In this document: one piece after another, positions 1 through 8,318 of the stretch
Layout: the number at the start of each line of letters is the position of its first letter
How positions within the stretch are numbered: the stretch's first letter is position 1
Source: Citrobacter europaeus
Lineage (GTDB): Bacteria > Pseudomonadota > Gammaproteobacteria > Enterobacterales > Enterobacteriaceae
Length of the DNA: 64,000 nucleotides
Direction of reading: 5' to 3'
NCBI GenBank assembly: GCA_020099315.1
Contig: CP083650.1
Coordinates: 1,364,001-1,428,000 of the forward strand
The notes under the pieces: model-generated
Databases searched by the model: none
Told to the model about the DNA's origin: nothing
The model's input: the letters and a program-made list of their open reading frames with translations, nothing else
Position numbers and translations under genes: made by a program

Positions 1-49
1 TGAGCGTGACGTGAAATTCATCGTTATTGCTCCGTTCACCATCTTCTAA
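1..49 (+). CDS. chiP: chitoporin ChiP, C-terminal end only (partial)
   Basis: Only the last 15 codons lie in the window. They read ERDVKFIVIAPFTIF and then TAA. A terminal phenylalanine on an alternating beta-strand is the usual C-terminal signature of an outer-membrane porin that is recognised by the Bam machinery. The identification as ChiP (YbfM, the chitooligosaccharide-specific porin) rests mainly on the next gene being chiQ, which follows chiP in E. coli and Salmonella. The gene begins upstream of the window. Confidence 0.75.
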   Translation, partial: ERDVKFIVIAPFTIF

Positions 50-98
50 TGCCAACAGCGGCAGGCCTGGCGCCTGCCGCATCGTTGAGGAAAGTGCT

Positions 99-431
99 AT
101 GAAAAAACTGATACTCATCGCCGTTATGGCATCAGGGCTGGTGGCTTGTGCACAATCCCCTGCGCCGAAAGAAGACAGCCGTCTGAAAGAAGCCTACAGC
201 GCGTGTATTAATACCGCGCAAGGATCGCCGGAGAAAATAGAAGCCTGCCAAAGCGTGTTGAATGTGCTGAAGAAAGAAAAGCAGCACCAGCAGTTTGCCA
301 ATGAAGAAAGCGTACGCGTACTGGATTATCAGCAGTGTATCCAGGCCACGCGCACGGGTAACGATCAGTCTGTTAATGCTGATTGCAACAAAGTCTGGCA
401 GGAAATTCGTAGCAAGAATACTGCGCAGTAA
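99..431 (+). CDS. chiQ: ChiQ (YbfN) small lipoprotein
   Basis: This 110-residue protein starts at the ATG at 99, preceded by a GAGGAAAG ribosome site; a longer in-frame reading from 27 has no such site. It opens with a lipoprotein signal (KK, hydrophobic run, lipobox LVAC with Cys17), so it should be lipidated and anchored in a membrane. The mature part is hydrophilic and helical with four further cysteines. It follows chiP by 49 bases and is probably co-transcribed with it. In E. coli and Salmonella the chiPQ operon is controlled by the sRNA ChiX, but the chiP leader is outside this window. The molecular role of ChiQ is unknown. Confidence 0.88.
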   Translation: MKKLILIAVMASGLVACAQSPAPKEDSRLKEAYSACINTAQGSPEKIEACQSVLNVLKKEKQHQQFANEESVRVLDYQQCIQATRTGNDQSVNADCNKVWQEIRSKNTAQ

Positions 432-449
432 ATCGAAAAATGAAAATAC

Positions 450-484
450 AACGGGCGGAGAATTTTTCCGCCCGTTTGCTTTTC
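450..484 (+). terminator. Rho-independent terminator of chiPQ
   Basis: The stem CGGGCGGA / TCCGCCCG with an AATTT loop is followed by a T-rich tract. It lies between the convergent ends of chiQ and tcuC and just touches the tcuC stop codon. Confidence 0.8.
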
Positions 485-1778
485 AGAGCTTATGTTCCAC
501 CGGTTGATAACCCCGACTCAGCCGCACAAACAGCATTGCCGTGGCGGCGAGTCCGCAAAGTGCCGCGCACATCAGCCACCATCCTGGTGAGCTTTTATCC
601 CCGGTGAGCTGAACCAGCGCTGTGGATATGACCGGCGTTAGGCCGCCAAAAATCGCCGTGGCAAGACTGAATGCCAGTGAAAAACCCACCGTACGCACAT
701 AGACCGGCATCACCTCGGTGAGTGCGGCTACCATTGCCCCGTTATACATCCCAAAAAAGAACGAGAACCAAAGCAGGACCAACGTCATGCGCGTAAAATC
801 TGGCGCGGCGGTGAGCCAGTGCATTACCGGCCAGGTGGTGATCAGTGCGAGTACGGTAATCCCCATCAACACTGGACGACGACCAATTCGGTCAGAAATT
901 GCCCCGCCAATCGGCAGCCAGATAAAGTTAGAAATACCGACCAGCATGGTGACTACCAGGCTGTCGCGCGCGCTCAGGTGGAGTACAGCCCTGCCGTAGG
1001 TCGGGGTGTAGACGGTAATGAAATAGAACGTTGTAGTGGTCATCGCCACCAGCAGCGTACCCGCAGCAATGAGGCGCCAGTTTTTGATGATAGTGGTGAA
1101 AATTTCCCTGGTGTCGGGCCGATGTGTTCGTTGTAAAAATGCGTCGGTCTCCTGAAGCGAACGGCGCAGGACGAAGATCAAAGGAATAATCATGCAACCA
1201 ATAAAGAAAGGAATGCGCCAACCCCATTCAGAGATCTCATCGTGCCCCAGCGTGGCGTTCAGGCCGTAACCAATCAATGCAGCTACCACAATCGCGACCT
1301 GTTGGCTGGCGGACTGCCAGCTTGTGTAAAAGCCTTTATTGCCAGGCGTGGCGATTTCAGACAGATAAACCGAGACGCCGCCCAGCTCCACGCCCGCAGA
1401 GAAGCCCTGTAATAATCGACCGACTAATACCAGCACAGGAGCCAGCAGGCCAATACTTTGATAACCGGGAACCAGGGCAATCAGCAGGGTACCGCAGCCC
1501 ATAATCGCCAGCGTCACCATCAGTCCCTTACGGCGACCAATTCTGTCGATGTAAGCGCCCAGCACGATTGCCCCAACCGGTCGCATTAAGAAACCCGAGC
1601 CGAATACCGCGAAGGTCAACATGAGCCCGGCAAATTCACTCTCCGCAGGAAAGAAAGTCCTGGCGATATAGGTGGCGTAAAAACCGAACAGAAAAAAGTC
1701 GAACTGTTCGAGAAAATTACCGCTGGTTACCCGCAGTATTGCGCCGAAAGTTCCGGCGCGCGATGGTTGTTGTGTCAT
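483..1778 (-). CDS. tcuC: TcuC, tricarballylate/citrate:H+ symporter (MFS)
   Basis: The 431-residue protein has the length and about 12 hydrophobic segments of the metabolite:H+ symporter branch of the major facilitator superfamily. The signature loop DRIGRRKG follows the second membrane segment and is repeated as DRIGRRPV in the second half. In Salmonella TcuC imports tricarballylate, a citrate analogue that inhibits aconitase. It is the last gene of the tcuA-tcuB-tcuC row, 53 bases after tcuB on the same strand. Its N-terminus (LEQFDFFLFGFYAT) is typical of citrate carriers of this family. A plain citrate carrier is the alternative, but the tcu context argues for tricarballylate. Confidence 0.9.
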   Translation of the reverse strand: MTQQPSRAGTFGAILRVTSGNFLEQFDFFLFGFYATYIARTFFPAESEFAGLMLTFAVFGSGFLMRPVGAIVLGAYIDRIGRRKGLMVTLAIMGCGTLLIALVPGYQSIGLLAPVLVLVGRLLQGFSAGVELGGVSVYLSEIATPGNKGFYTSWQSASQQVAIVVAALIGYGLNATLGHDEISEWGWRIPFFIGCMIIPLIFVLRRSLQETDAFLQRTHRPDTREIFTTIIKNWRLIAAGTLLVAMTTTTFYFITVYTPTYGRAVLHLSARDSLVVTMLVGISNFIWLPIGGAISDRIGRRPVLMGITVLALITTWPVMHWLTAAPDFTRMTLVLLWFSFFFGMYNGAMVAALTEVMPVYVRTVGFSLAFSLATAIFGGLTPVISTALVQLTGDKSSPGWWLMCAALCGLAATAMLFVRLSRGYQPVEHKL

Positions 1779-1831
1779 TGGGTTTGCTCCACTGTCTTAT
1801 CATAATATTTATAGAGGTAAGAGTTTGCGGG

Positions 1832-2971
1832 TTAGTCGCCTGTGACCCCCGCCTGTTTGCCGCGCCGTTTCTCAATCGCCCACTTGAGTAAGGCTGCGCA
1901 GCGGTAAAATCCATGGGCAAATTTTCCGTAAGGAATGGTCAGAAAAAGCGCCATGACCACACCGAGATGAATGGCCAGTAAAATAGCCATCCATGAAGTG
2001 TCTCTTCCCGCCAGCAGCGCCAGACCGGTCAGACTGGTCAGCAGCAGCAGCAAAATAAAACCGCGATCCATCGGTTTCTGCCTTGCGTCGCCATGTAGCG
2101 GTGAGCGTTTGAGATTGAGCCATAGCAAGCCAGCCGGGCCGACAACCAGGCCAATGCCACCCAACGTGCCCAGCATCACCGGAACGCTGAAGAACGGATA
2201 GGGCGCTTCTATGCCGGCAAAGTAGTGATAGCCCGTTGCGACCACGGTGGCGGCAAAGCAGAGCATAAAACCGTAGAAGGTGAAGTGATGGAAACGGCGG
2301 CGCATCAGGGTGAAGGCATCATCCGCTTCGTTACACCCTTTGCCGTGGCCACCATCGAGATATTTCAGCGTCAGCGCATCGTGTGAGGCTTCAGCAATCT
2401 CGGCGGAACGCGGCATACCCGGAGAGATCTCGCGCCAGAAGCGGATCACGCCCGCCATCAGCAAACCGATCGCCAGAATAAAGACCGAACCAAACATCCA
2501 GGCCAGCAGGTTATGCGGGAAAATTTGATAGAAATCCCCAGCCAGCGGAGGATGGAATAGTGAACCTTTCAAACCGATGGCGAGTAGTAAAAACAGGATC
2601 AGACCGAAAACCAGCGCCAGCGTCACGGTGACGCCTGCGCGACGATAAAGCGCGCCAAAGGCGGCGGGTTGCGCGTAGTGCTGATAGGTTTCGAGCCGGA
2701 CTTCCGCCATCGCTTTAGGTACGTTGATGGCAAATTCATGAGGTGGGGCATACTGACACGCGTGCAGGCAAGCGCCGCAGTTATGGCACAAGTTTGCCAG
2801 ATAATTGATATCCGCTTTACCGAATTCCAGGCGCTGCGTCATGGCCGGGAACACGGCGCAAAATCCTTCACAATAGCGACAGGCGTTGCAGACCTGCATC
2901 ACGCGTTCAACTTCCGCTTCCGGTTCAGTGATAATTTGCGCTTCGATAATCAGTTTCTCAAGCTGCCTCAT
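1832..2971 (-). CDS. tcuB: TcuB, FeS/heme membrane electron-transfer partner of TcuA
   Basis: I place the start at the ATG at 2971 (MRQLEKLIIEAQ), which has an AAGGAG site inside the 3' end of tcuA; this gives 379 residues. Two ferredoxin-type cysteine clusters appear early (CNACRYCEGFC and CHNCGACLHAC), enough for two FeS centres. Several membrane helices with histidines follow, including HHFTFYGFMLCF. In Salmonella TcuB re-oxidises the reduced FAD of TcuA and passes electrons to the quinone pool at the inner membrane. The gene overlaps tcuA by 14 bases, which suggests coupled translation. Confidence 0.92.
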   Translation of the reverse strand: MRQLEKLIIEAQIITEPEAEVERVMQVCNACRYCEGFCAVFPAMTQRLEFGKADINYLANLCHNCGACLHACQYAPPHEFAINVPKAMAEVRLETYQHYAQPAAFGALYRRAGVTVTLALVFGLILFLLLAIGLKGSLFHPPLAGDFYQIFPHNLLAWMFGSVFILAIGLLMAGVIRFWREISPGMPRSAEIAEASHDALTLKYLDGGHGKGCNEADDAFTLMRRRFHHFTFYGFMLCFAATVVATGYHYFAGIEAPYPFFSVPVMLGTLGGIGLVVGPAGLLWLNLKRSPLHGDARQKPMDRGFILLLLLTSLTGLALLAGRDTSWMAILLAIHLGVVMALFLTIPYGKFAHGFYRCAALLKWAIEKRRGKQAGVTGD

Positions 2972-4361
2972 GACGAGTCTCCTTACGTGCGGCCAGCGCG
3001 GCTTCTTTTCCGGCAATACGGCCAAAGGTTGTGCCGATTGACATGCCCACACCTGCGGTGTAACCCTTGCCCAGCACGTTGCCTGCCATCATCTCTCCGG
3101 CGACGAACAGGTTACGGCTTGGCTGCCCGGCAAAGTGAACGGCAGCGCGCTCGTTCACTTTTAACCCGAGATAGGTGAAGGTGATCCCTGGTCGCAGGGC
3201 ATAGCCGTAGTATGGCGGTTGGTCCAGCGGTCGTGCCCAGTGCGTTTTCGCGGGTAGCAAATCTTTGGTGGCGCAGTTATCCAGAACGGTATGGTCGAAC
3301 TGGCCGGGCTGGCAGGCGTTGTTGTACTCCGTCACGGTGTGGGTAAAGCGTTCACCATTCAGCCCCAACTGATGAGCCAGCTCTGCCAGCGTATTGGCCT
3401 GTGCGCCAGGAAAGACCGGAGGCATGAAGTGGCCGATGGCTTTACTGTCGATAATGGAGTAACCAATCTGCCCTGGCTGTTGAGCGACCAGACGTCCCCA
3501 GATGGCGTAGCGTTTCGGCCAGAAATCTTCGCCTTCATCATAAAAACGCTCAGCGTCACGGTTGACGACTATGCCGAGCGAAACACAGTCCACGCGAGTA
3601 CAAATCCCGCCGTCATATAATGGTGCTCTGGCATCAATAGCCACGCAGTGTGACTGGGAGGGTTCGCCGATAATGTCGGCTCCGGCATCCATCATAAATT
3701 TGAGCAGTACGCCCTGGTTAAAGCGAGTGCCGCGAATCAGGAAGTTATCCGCAGGCCACTCGCCGCGCTCGTTCTCTCCCCACGCTTCTCGTAGCCATTC
3801 GCGGTTAGACTCAAACCCGCCCGCGGCAAGCACGCAGGACTTAGCGGTGATACGCTCTTCGCCTGCCAACGCCGCCACGAACTCGCCGTTGTGCAGTTCA
3901 AGCGCCTGCACCGGTGTGTTATAGCGGATTTGCACGCCCAGCTTTTCTGCGCTGCGATAATAGGCATTCACGAGAGCTTTACCGCCCCCCATAAAAAAAG
4001 CGTTGGTTCGCGCCACGTGTAAAGCGCCAGAGAGTGGAGGCTGAAAATTGACGCCGTGCTGGCGCATCCAGTCGCGGCAATGTGATGAGGTACGGATCAC
4101 CAGACGCGCCAGGACTTCGTTGGTATTTCCTTCTGTGACGCGCTGCAGGTCTTGCCAGAACTCCTCTTCCGGATAGCTTTCCACCAGCACATCCTGCGGC
4201 GCATCATGCATACAGCGCAGATTACGCGTGTGTTGGGAATTTCCCCCACGCCATTCCCGGGGAGCCGCTTCGAGTAGTAAAACGGAAGCGCCTTGCTCCC
4301 GGGCGGTAAGGGCAGCGCATAAGGCAGCATTGCCACCGCCAATCACCAGAACATCAACCAT
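2958..4361 (-). CDS. tcuA: TcuA, FAD-dependent tricarballylate dehydrogenase
   Basis: This protein has 467 residues when started at the ATG at 4361, which has a GGAG site; two upstream in-frame ATGs do not have one. The N-terminus carries the dinucleotide-binding motif VIGGGNAALCAALTA followed by an acidic residue (LLLEA). The C-terminal part has the second flavin motif GEMMAGNVLGKGYTAGVG seen in fumarate-reductase-type flavoproteins. In Salmonella the enzyme oxidises tricarballylate to cis-aconitate, which enters the TCA cycle. It is the first gene of the tcuABC row. The LysR gene tcuR lies immediately upstream in the same direction. Confidence 0.93.
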   Translation of the reverse strand: MVDVLVIGGGNAALCAALTAREQGASVLLLEAAPREWRGGNSQHTRNLRCMHDAPQDVLVESYPEEEFWQDLQRVTEGNTNEVLARLVIRTSSHCRDWMRQHGVNFQPPLSGALHVARTNAFFMGGGKALVNAYYRSAEKLGVQIRYNTPVQALELHNGEFVAALAGEERITAKSCVLAAGGFESNREWLREAWGENERGEWPADNFLIRGTRFNQGVLLKFMMDAGADIIGEPSQSHCVAIDARAPLYDGGICTRVDCVSLGIVVNRDAERFYDEGEDFWPKRYAIWGRLVAQQPGQIGYSIIDSKAIGHFMPPVFPGAQANTLAELAHQLGLNGERFTHTVTEYNNACQPGQFDHTVLDNCATKDLLPAKTHWARPLDQPPYYGYALRPGITFTYLGLKVNERAAVHFAGQPSRNLFVAGEMMAGNVLGKGYTAGVGMSIGTTFGRIAGKEAALAARKETRHEAA

Positions 4362-4458
4362 CGTATACTCCATTACCATTTAACTAATTGTTAAATTTGT
4401 AATTGAAATGTATACGTACGGCTTGTGCGGGCGCTATGACGTAGTGCTAAAGAGGGCT

Positions 4459-5385
4459 TTAGTTATTGTAAAGGATGGCACCTGGCCAGCTTCCTGCTTC
4501 TACCAGTTGATGCATCACTTTCGTCAGTACCACGCGGGCAGCGAGGCCCGCCGGGGTGAGCTCATCGTCAGAGAGGCTCACCAGAAAGTTGGGGCGGCTA
4601 AGTATCGGATTATGGACGCCGATCACTCTTAGCGTCTCTTTATCGAGATGGGAAATCGCCGCTCCGGGTTGAAGAGTGGCGCCAATGCCACTGCGCACGG
4701 CGCGCATCAGCAGCGCCAGACCATCAATTTCTGTAGCGATCTCAATGTTCAGCGCGTGTTCCTGACTAATTGCCTCCAGCCTGCCGCGCAGACCGTGGCC
4801 TGGGCTTGGCATTATCAATGGAATACTCGCCAGTTGGGCAGGCGCAATATTGTCATCGGCAATATCAGCCAGTAGGGTATGGGTCCCAATCAAAAACAGC
4901 CGTTCTTCGAGAATCGGTCTGGCACTCCAGCGCAGGATCTTTTCTTTTTGAAACACCACAGCCAGATCAATCTGGCGGGTATTAATCATCCGTTCCAGAT
5001 TACCAGAGAGACTTTCCACCACGTGCAGGCGAACATCGCTATAGCTTTCCCGCATGGCGTGAATAAAAGGCATACCGAGAACGGAAGCGGTACTGGGAGC
5101 CATACCGACGCTGACGTGCCCGGAAAGCCGGGACTCTCGTGCGGCGAGGATCGCATCGTCTGCGTGACGGAGCGCCAGCTGCGCCTGGGAGTAAAAAGCC
5201 AGTCCGGCGCTGGTCGGCGACACGCCTCGCGAGGTGCGCTGCAGCAGGCGAATAGCGAGTTCGTTTTCCAGACGCGACATTTGCTGGCTGAGTGCCGAAA
5301 CCCCGATATTGAGATCGAGCGCCGCGCTACCCATGCTGCCGGTTTCTACAATGCGCACAAAATAGCGTAGCTGGCGAAGTTCCAT
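4459..5385 (-). CDS. tcuR: TcuR, LysR-type activator of tcuABC
   Basis: The 308-residue protein begins with a LysR-type winged helix-turn-helix (MELRQLRYFVRIVETGS, then QQMSRLENEL) and continues with the two-lobed inducer-binding domain. Translation starts after GGAGAG. In Salmonella TcuR activates tcuABC in response to tricarballylate. Here it is encoded upstream of tcuA on the same strand with a 97-base gap, which leaves room for a tcuA promoter and operator. It sits back to back with nothing: the next gene upstream is fur on the same strand. Confidence 0.9.
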   Translation of the reverse strand: MELRQLRYFVRIVETGSMGSAALDLNIGVSALSQQMSRLENELAIRLLQRTSRGVSPTSAGLAFYSQAQLALRHADDAILAARESRLSGHVSVGMAPSTASVLGMPFIHAMRESYSDVRLHVVESLSGNLERMINTRQIDLAVVFQKEKILRWSARPILEERLFLIGTHTLLADIADDNIAPAQLASIPLIMPSPGHGLRGRLEAISQEHALNIEIATEIDGLALLMRAVRSGIGATLQPGAAISHLDKETLRVIGVHNPILSRPNFLVSLSDDELTPAGLAARVVLTKVMHQLVEAGSWPGAILYNN

Positions 5386-5469
5386 TTCGACTCTCCGGAA
5401 GGGGCAATTGATTTTTACATTAAAGCAACACAGGAGCGGAGGGAAGGGGAAAAGGGCAGGTAACGCCCA

Positions 5470-5500
5470 TAAAAAAAGCCAACCGGAGGGTTGGCTTTTC
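5470..5500 (-). terminator. Terminator after fur
   Basis: The hairpin AAGCCAACC / GGTTGGCTT is flanked by A and T runs on both sides, so it can work on either strand. It lies directly after the fur stop codon. Confidence 0.8.
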
Positions 5501-5513
5501 AGAAAGCATTACA

Positions 5514-5960
5514 TTATTTGCCGTCGTGGGCGTGCTCATCTTCGCGGCAATCGCCTTCGGCGCAGTGACCGTAAAGATAGAGGCTATGGTTAGTTAAGCG
5601 AATGCCATGTTTAGCCGCAATCTCACGCTGGCGGGCTTCGATGGAATCATCGCTGAACTCGACCACTTTGCCGCAGTCAAGGCAGATGAGGTGATCGTGA
5701 TGATGCTGTTGAGTCAGTTCGAAGACGGATTTACCACCTTCAAAATTATGGCGGGTCACGATACCGGCATCATCAAACTGGTTCAGCACGCGATACACGG
5801 TCGCCAGACCAATTTCTTCACCCATATCGATCAGGCGTTTGTATAAGTCTTCCGCACTGACGTGATGGTTATCCGGTTCCTGAAGAACTTCCAGAATTTT
5901 TAAACGAGGAAGCGTTACTTTCAGGCCAGCCTTCTTTAATGCGGTATTGTTGTCAGTCAT
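5514..5960 (-). CDS. fur: Fur, ferric uptake regulator
   Basis: The 148 residues match the E. coli length. The N-terminal winged-helix domain (KVTLPRLKILEVLQ, LATVYRVLNQFDDAG) contacts DNA. The C-terminal part has the metal-binding histidine stretch QHHHDHLICLDCGKVVEF and a late Cys-rich tail with many acidic residues. Fur with Fe2+ represses iron acquisition genes. Its start codon lies within the end of the leader ORF uof, and a Fur-box-like palindrome lies about 70-80 bases upstream, as expected for autoregulation. fldA is the next gene upstream on the same strand, as in E. coli. Confidence 0.98.
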   Translation of the reverse strand: MTDNNTALKKAGLKVTLPRLKILEVLQEPDNHHVSAEDLYKRLIDMGEEIGLATVYRVLNQFDDAGIVTRHNFEGGKSVFELTQQHHHDHLICLDCGKVVEFSDDSIEARQREIAAKHGIRLTNHSLYLYGHCAEGDCREDEHAHDGK

Positions 5961-6039
5961 GCGGAATCTGTCCTGTAGCTAAACGATTCACTTCATTAAC
6001 AGAAGTGACAGAAATTGCACTTGAGATAATGCGATTCAT
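5953..6039 (-). CDS. uof: Uof, 28-codon leader ORF upstream of fur
   Basis: An ATG at 6039 opens a 28-codon frame (MNRIISSAISVTSVNEVNRL then ATGQIPHD) whose TGA stop overlaps the fur ATG. The length and overlap are exactly those described for E. coli uof, whose translation is coupled to fur and is the target of the sRNA RyhB. The ATG lies inside a TATAAT sequence that may be the -10 box of a fur promoter. Only the longer transcripts, such as those reading through from fldA, would then carry a translatable uof. Confidence 0.8.
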   Translation of the reverse strand: MNRIISSAISVTSVNEVNRLATGQIPHD

Positions 6040-6043
6040 TATA
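6025..6043. promoter_or_regulatory. Fur box upstream of fur
   Basis: GATAATGCGATTCATTATA matches 15 of 19 bases of the consensus GATAATGATAATCATTATC. It covers the probable -10 region of the fur promoter, consistent with autorepression. Confidence 0.75.
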
Positions 6044-6249
6044 GAACTGCCATGGCTAAATGAAAACTGCAAGTCTCTGGCATATATTGTTAATCAAAAC
6101 GTGGTATCGCCGACAAACACACTGTGCAACACCCGATTGGCATCCAGCCATTGTACAGGGTCAGACGAAAAAGTTACAAATTTGTAGCAATTATTTTGAT
6201 TGGTTTTATCTATTGATGCGGCGCAGATGAAAATCTGCGCCGCACGAAA

Positions 6250-6780
6250 TCAGGCATTGATGATTTCGTCGAGGTGCAGCTCTTCAGAGATCTGCTTAAC
6301 CCATTTTTCTACGCGCTCAGCGGTCAGTTCAGGCTGGCGATCTTCATCGATAGCCAGACCGACAAAGTGGTCGTCGTCAGCCAGACCTTTGGACGCTTCA
6401 AAGTGATAACCCGCTGTCGGCCAGTGACCAACGATGGTTGCGCCGCGCGGTTCGATGATGTCGCGAATTGTGCCTAACGCATCGCAGAAATATTCTGCGT
6501 AATCTTCCTGGTCGCCGCAGCCGAACAATGCAACCAGTTTGCCGTTAAAATCAATGTCTTCGAGGGTAGGGAAGAAATCGTCCCAGTCACACTGCGCTTC
6601 ACCGTAGTACCAGGTTGGGATGCCGAGCAGCAGTATGTCATACCCTTCGAGGTCTTCTTTGCTGCTTTTTGCAATGTCATGAACATCGGCAACGTCTTTA
6701 CCAAGCTGTTTTTGAATCATTTTTGCGATGTTTTCGGTGTTACCGGTGTCGCTGCCGAAAAAGATGCCAGTGATTGCCAT
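6250..6780 (-). CDS. fldA: FldA, flavodoxin 1
   Basis: Starting at the ATG at 6780 (MAITGIFFGSDTGNTENIAK) gives 176 residues, the E. coli length; a 15-residue upstream extension is not needed. The phosphate-binding loop for FMN is SDTGNTEN. The loops PTWYYGEAQCDWDDF and GCGDQEDYAEYFCDA carry the flavin-stacking aromatics. The protein is strongly acidic, as usual for flavodoxins that donate electrons to pyruvate-formate-lyase activase, methionine synthase and IspG/IspH. It lies upstream of uof-fur, and read-through into fur is known in E. coli. Confidence 0.97.
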   Translation of the reverse strand: MAITGIFFGSDTGNTENIAKMIQKQLGKDVADVHDIAKSSKEDLEGYDILLLGIPTWYYGEAQCDWDDFFPTLEDIDFNGKLVALFGCGDQEDYAEYFCDALGTIRDIIEPRGATIVGHWPTAGYHFEASKGLADDDHFVGLAIDEDRQPELTAERVEKWVKQISEELHLDEIINA

Positions 6781-6935
6781 GAGTAAAATAACCTCTTGAA
6801 ACTTATTGAAATGGTGGTGGCGCATTGCCCACGGATAAGGGCAATCATAGCAGAACAGTCAGGCATGCGGAAACAGCAAACACGCGGGACTGCACTCTGT
6901 GCTACACGATTTATGATTTAGAGCAGAAATTCAGA

Positions 6936-7223
6936 CTATGCCTGACCGCGCAATGCGCTGAGTTGGGCCATCAGCATCTCTTCGATGAGTTCACTGCGAC
7001 TCATATTGCGCGCCTCGGCCAGCTCGTTCAGAGCGTCAACGGCATCAGCGTTCAGTTTCAGTTCGACACGCTTAAGCCCGCGAACTTTATCGCGTTTAAG
7101 CTGATTACGTTTGTTAATACGTAACTGTTCATCACGCGAGAGCGGATTAGTTTTGGGTCGTCCCGGGCGACGCTCCTGCGCGAACAGATCTAATGTCGTA
7201 CGGTCCGTTTGTTCTTTGGCCAT
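6936..7223 (-). CDS. ybfE: YbfE, LexA-regulated ribbon-helix-helix-like protein
   Basis: This small basic protein has 95 residues. The first half is rich in Arg and Lys (RRPGRPKTNPLSRDEQLR). The second half (VELKLNADAVDALNELAEA, MSRSELIEEML) has the pattern of a ribbon-helix-helix DNA-binding fold. Its DNA target is unknown. In E. coli ybfE belongs to the LexA regulon; a LexA-type palindrome lies about 120 bases upstream here. It sits between fldA and ybfF, as in E. coli. Confidence 0.88.
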   Translation of the reverse strand: MAKEQTDRTTLDLFAQERRPGRPKTNPLSRDEQLRINKRNQLKRDKVRGLKRVELKLNADAVDALNELAEARNMSRSELIEEMLMAQLSALRGQA

Positions 7224-7339
7224 GATCTTGGTGACTTCGGGGAAACAATCAGCCAGGCGTCTGCCCGGATGGATAGCGCGCCATAATACATCAGCAGGGG
7301 GGACACGCCAACGCCCACGCGCGTAATCGCGCGCAGACG

Positions 7340-7355
7340 CTGAGTTTTTAATCAG
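7340..7355. promoter_or_regulatory. Candidate LexA (SOS) box upstream of ybfE
   Basis: CTG-AGTTTTTAAT-CAG has the CTG-N10-CAG layout with an AT-rich core. It overlaps the 3' end of ybfF and lies 117 bases ahead of ybfE, whose E. coli counterpart is a known LexA target. Confidence 0.7.
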
Positions 7356-8125
7356 TTAGCCTGCTCGTCCAGATAACGACGGATGGCGCGCAGCACCGCC
7401 TCCGGTTTTTCTGCATGCACCCAATGACCCGCGCCAGCAATAACGTGCGCCCGAGCCTGCGGGAATTGCGCCAGCAGCTGTTCGCGATACGCTTCGGTAA
7501 CATACGGTGAGTTGCCGCCAGGGATAAACAGCGCCGGGTGCTCCCACGGCGGAATGGTCTCCCAACCGACGATATGGGGATATTGATCCCACAGCACGGG
7601 AACGTTAAAACGCCACTCGCCGTCGACAAATGATTTCAGCAGAAATTGGATTACGCCTTCTTCTTGCAGATGTTGACGCATGACGCTCGCCGCCTGCTGA
7701 CGCGAAGTGGCCTGCGCATCGGTTACAGCATTGATTGCCGCAAAAATCTCATCGTGACGGCGCACATGATAGTCAACGGGGGCGATGTCGATAGCGACCA
7801 GCCGTTCGACACGCTCTGGAGCCAGCGCGGTTAACGCCATGACGGCTTTTCCCCCCATCGAGTGACCAATAAAGATCGCTTTATCTATCTGCCGATCGTC
7901 CAGCGTATCCAGCAGATCTTGTGCCATGGCCGGATAATTCATCTCAGGCGAGCGAGGGGAGAGTCCATGGTTTCGCATATCAACCTGGATGATATCGTGA
8001 TCGGCTACCAGGGAGCGCGCCAGGATCCCCAGGTTATCCAGATTGCCAAACAGGCCGTGAACCAGGACGATGGGAGAATTATTGTGCAGGTTTTGCGCAG
8101 ATTGCGCTCGGATATTCAATTTCAT
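7352..8125 (-). CDS. ybfF: YbfF, alpha/beta-hydrolase esterase
   Basis: The start MKLNIRAQSAQNLHNN at 8125 gives 257 residues, close to the E. coli protein (254). The nucleophile elbow GHSMGG places the catalytic serine at residue 89. The oxyanion-hole motif is LVHGLFGN, and the catalytic histidine is in GAGHWVHAEKPE near the C-terminus. The E. coli enzyme hydrolyses acyl-CoA and short acyl esters in vitro; the physiological substrate is not known. The gene is divergent from seqA. Confidence 0.92.
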   Translation of the reverse strand: MKLNIRAQSAQNLHNNSPIVLVHGLFGNLDNLGILARSLVADHDIIQVDMRNHGLSPRSPEMNYPAMAQDLLDTLDDRQIDKAIFIGHSMGGKAVMALTALAPERVERLVAIDIAPVDYHVRRHDEIFAAINAVTDAQATSRQQAASVMRQHLQEEGVIQFLLKSFVDGEWRFNVPVLWDQYPHIVGWETIPPWEHPALFIPGGNSPYVTEAYREQLLAQFPQARAHVIAGAGHWVHAEKPEAVLRAIRRYLDEQAN

Positions 8126-8318
8126 GGCAAAGTTCTTTTTTTCACACTCACGGGTTAGGGTATCATGTTGACCATTCTGCCACATGGCTGCAACAACTAC
8201 GGTTACTCTGAGTTTTGCCCGCCACCAGGCTTGACGCTATCCGCTGTTGGGATTTGCCTTTACACTACGCGTGTTAACCCAACAACTTGTATTCAGCTAA
8301 ACACTGCACTGGATTAAG

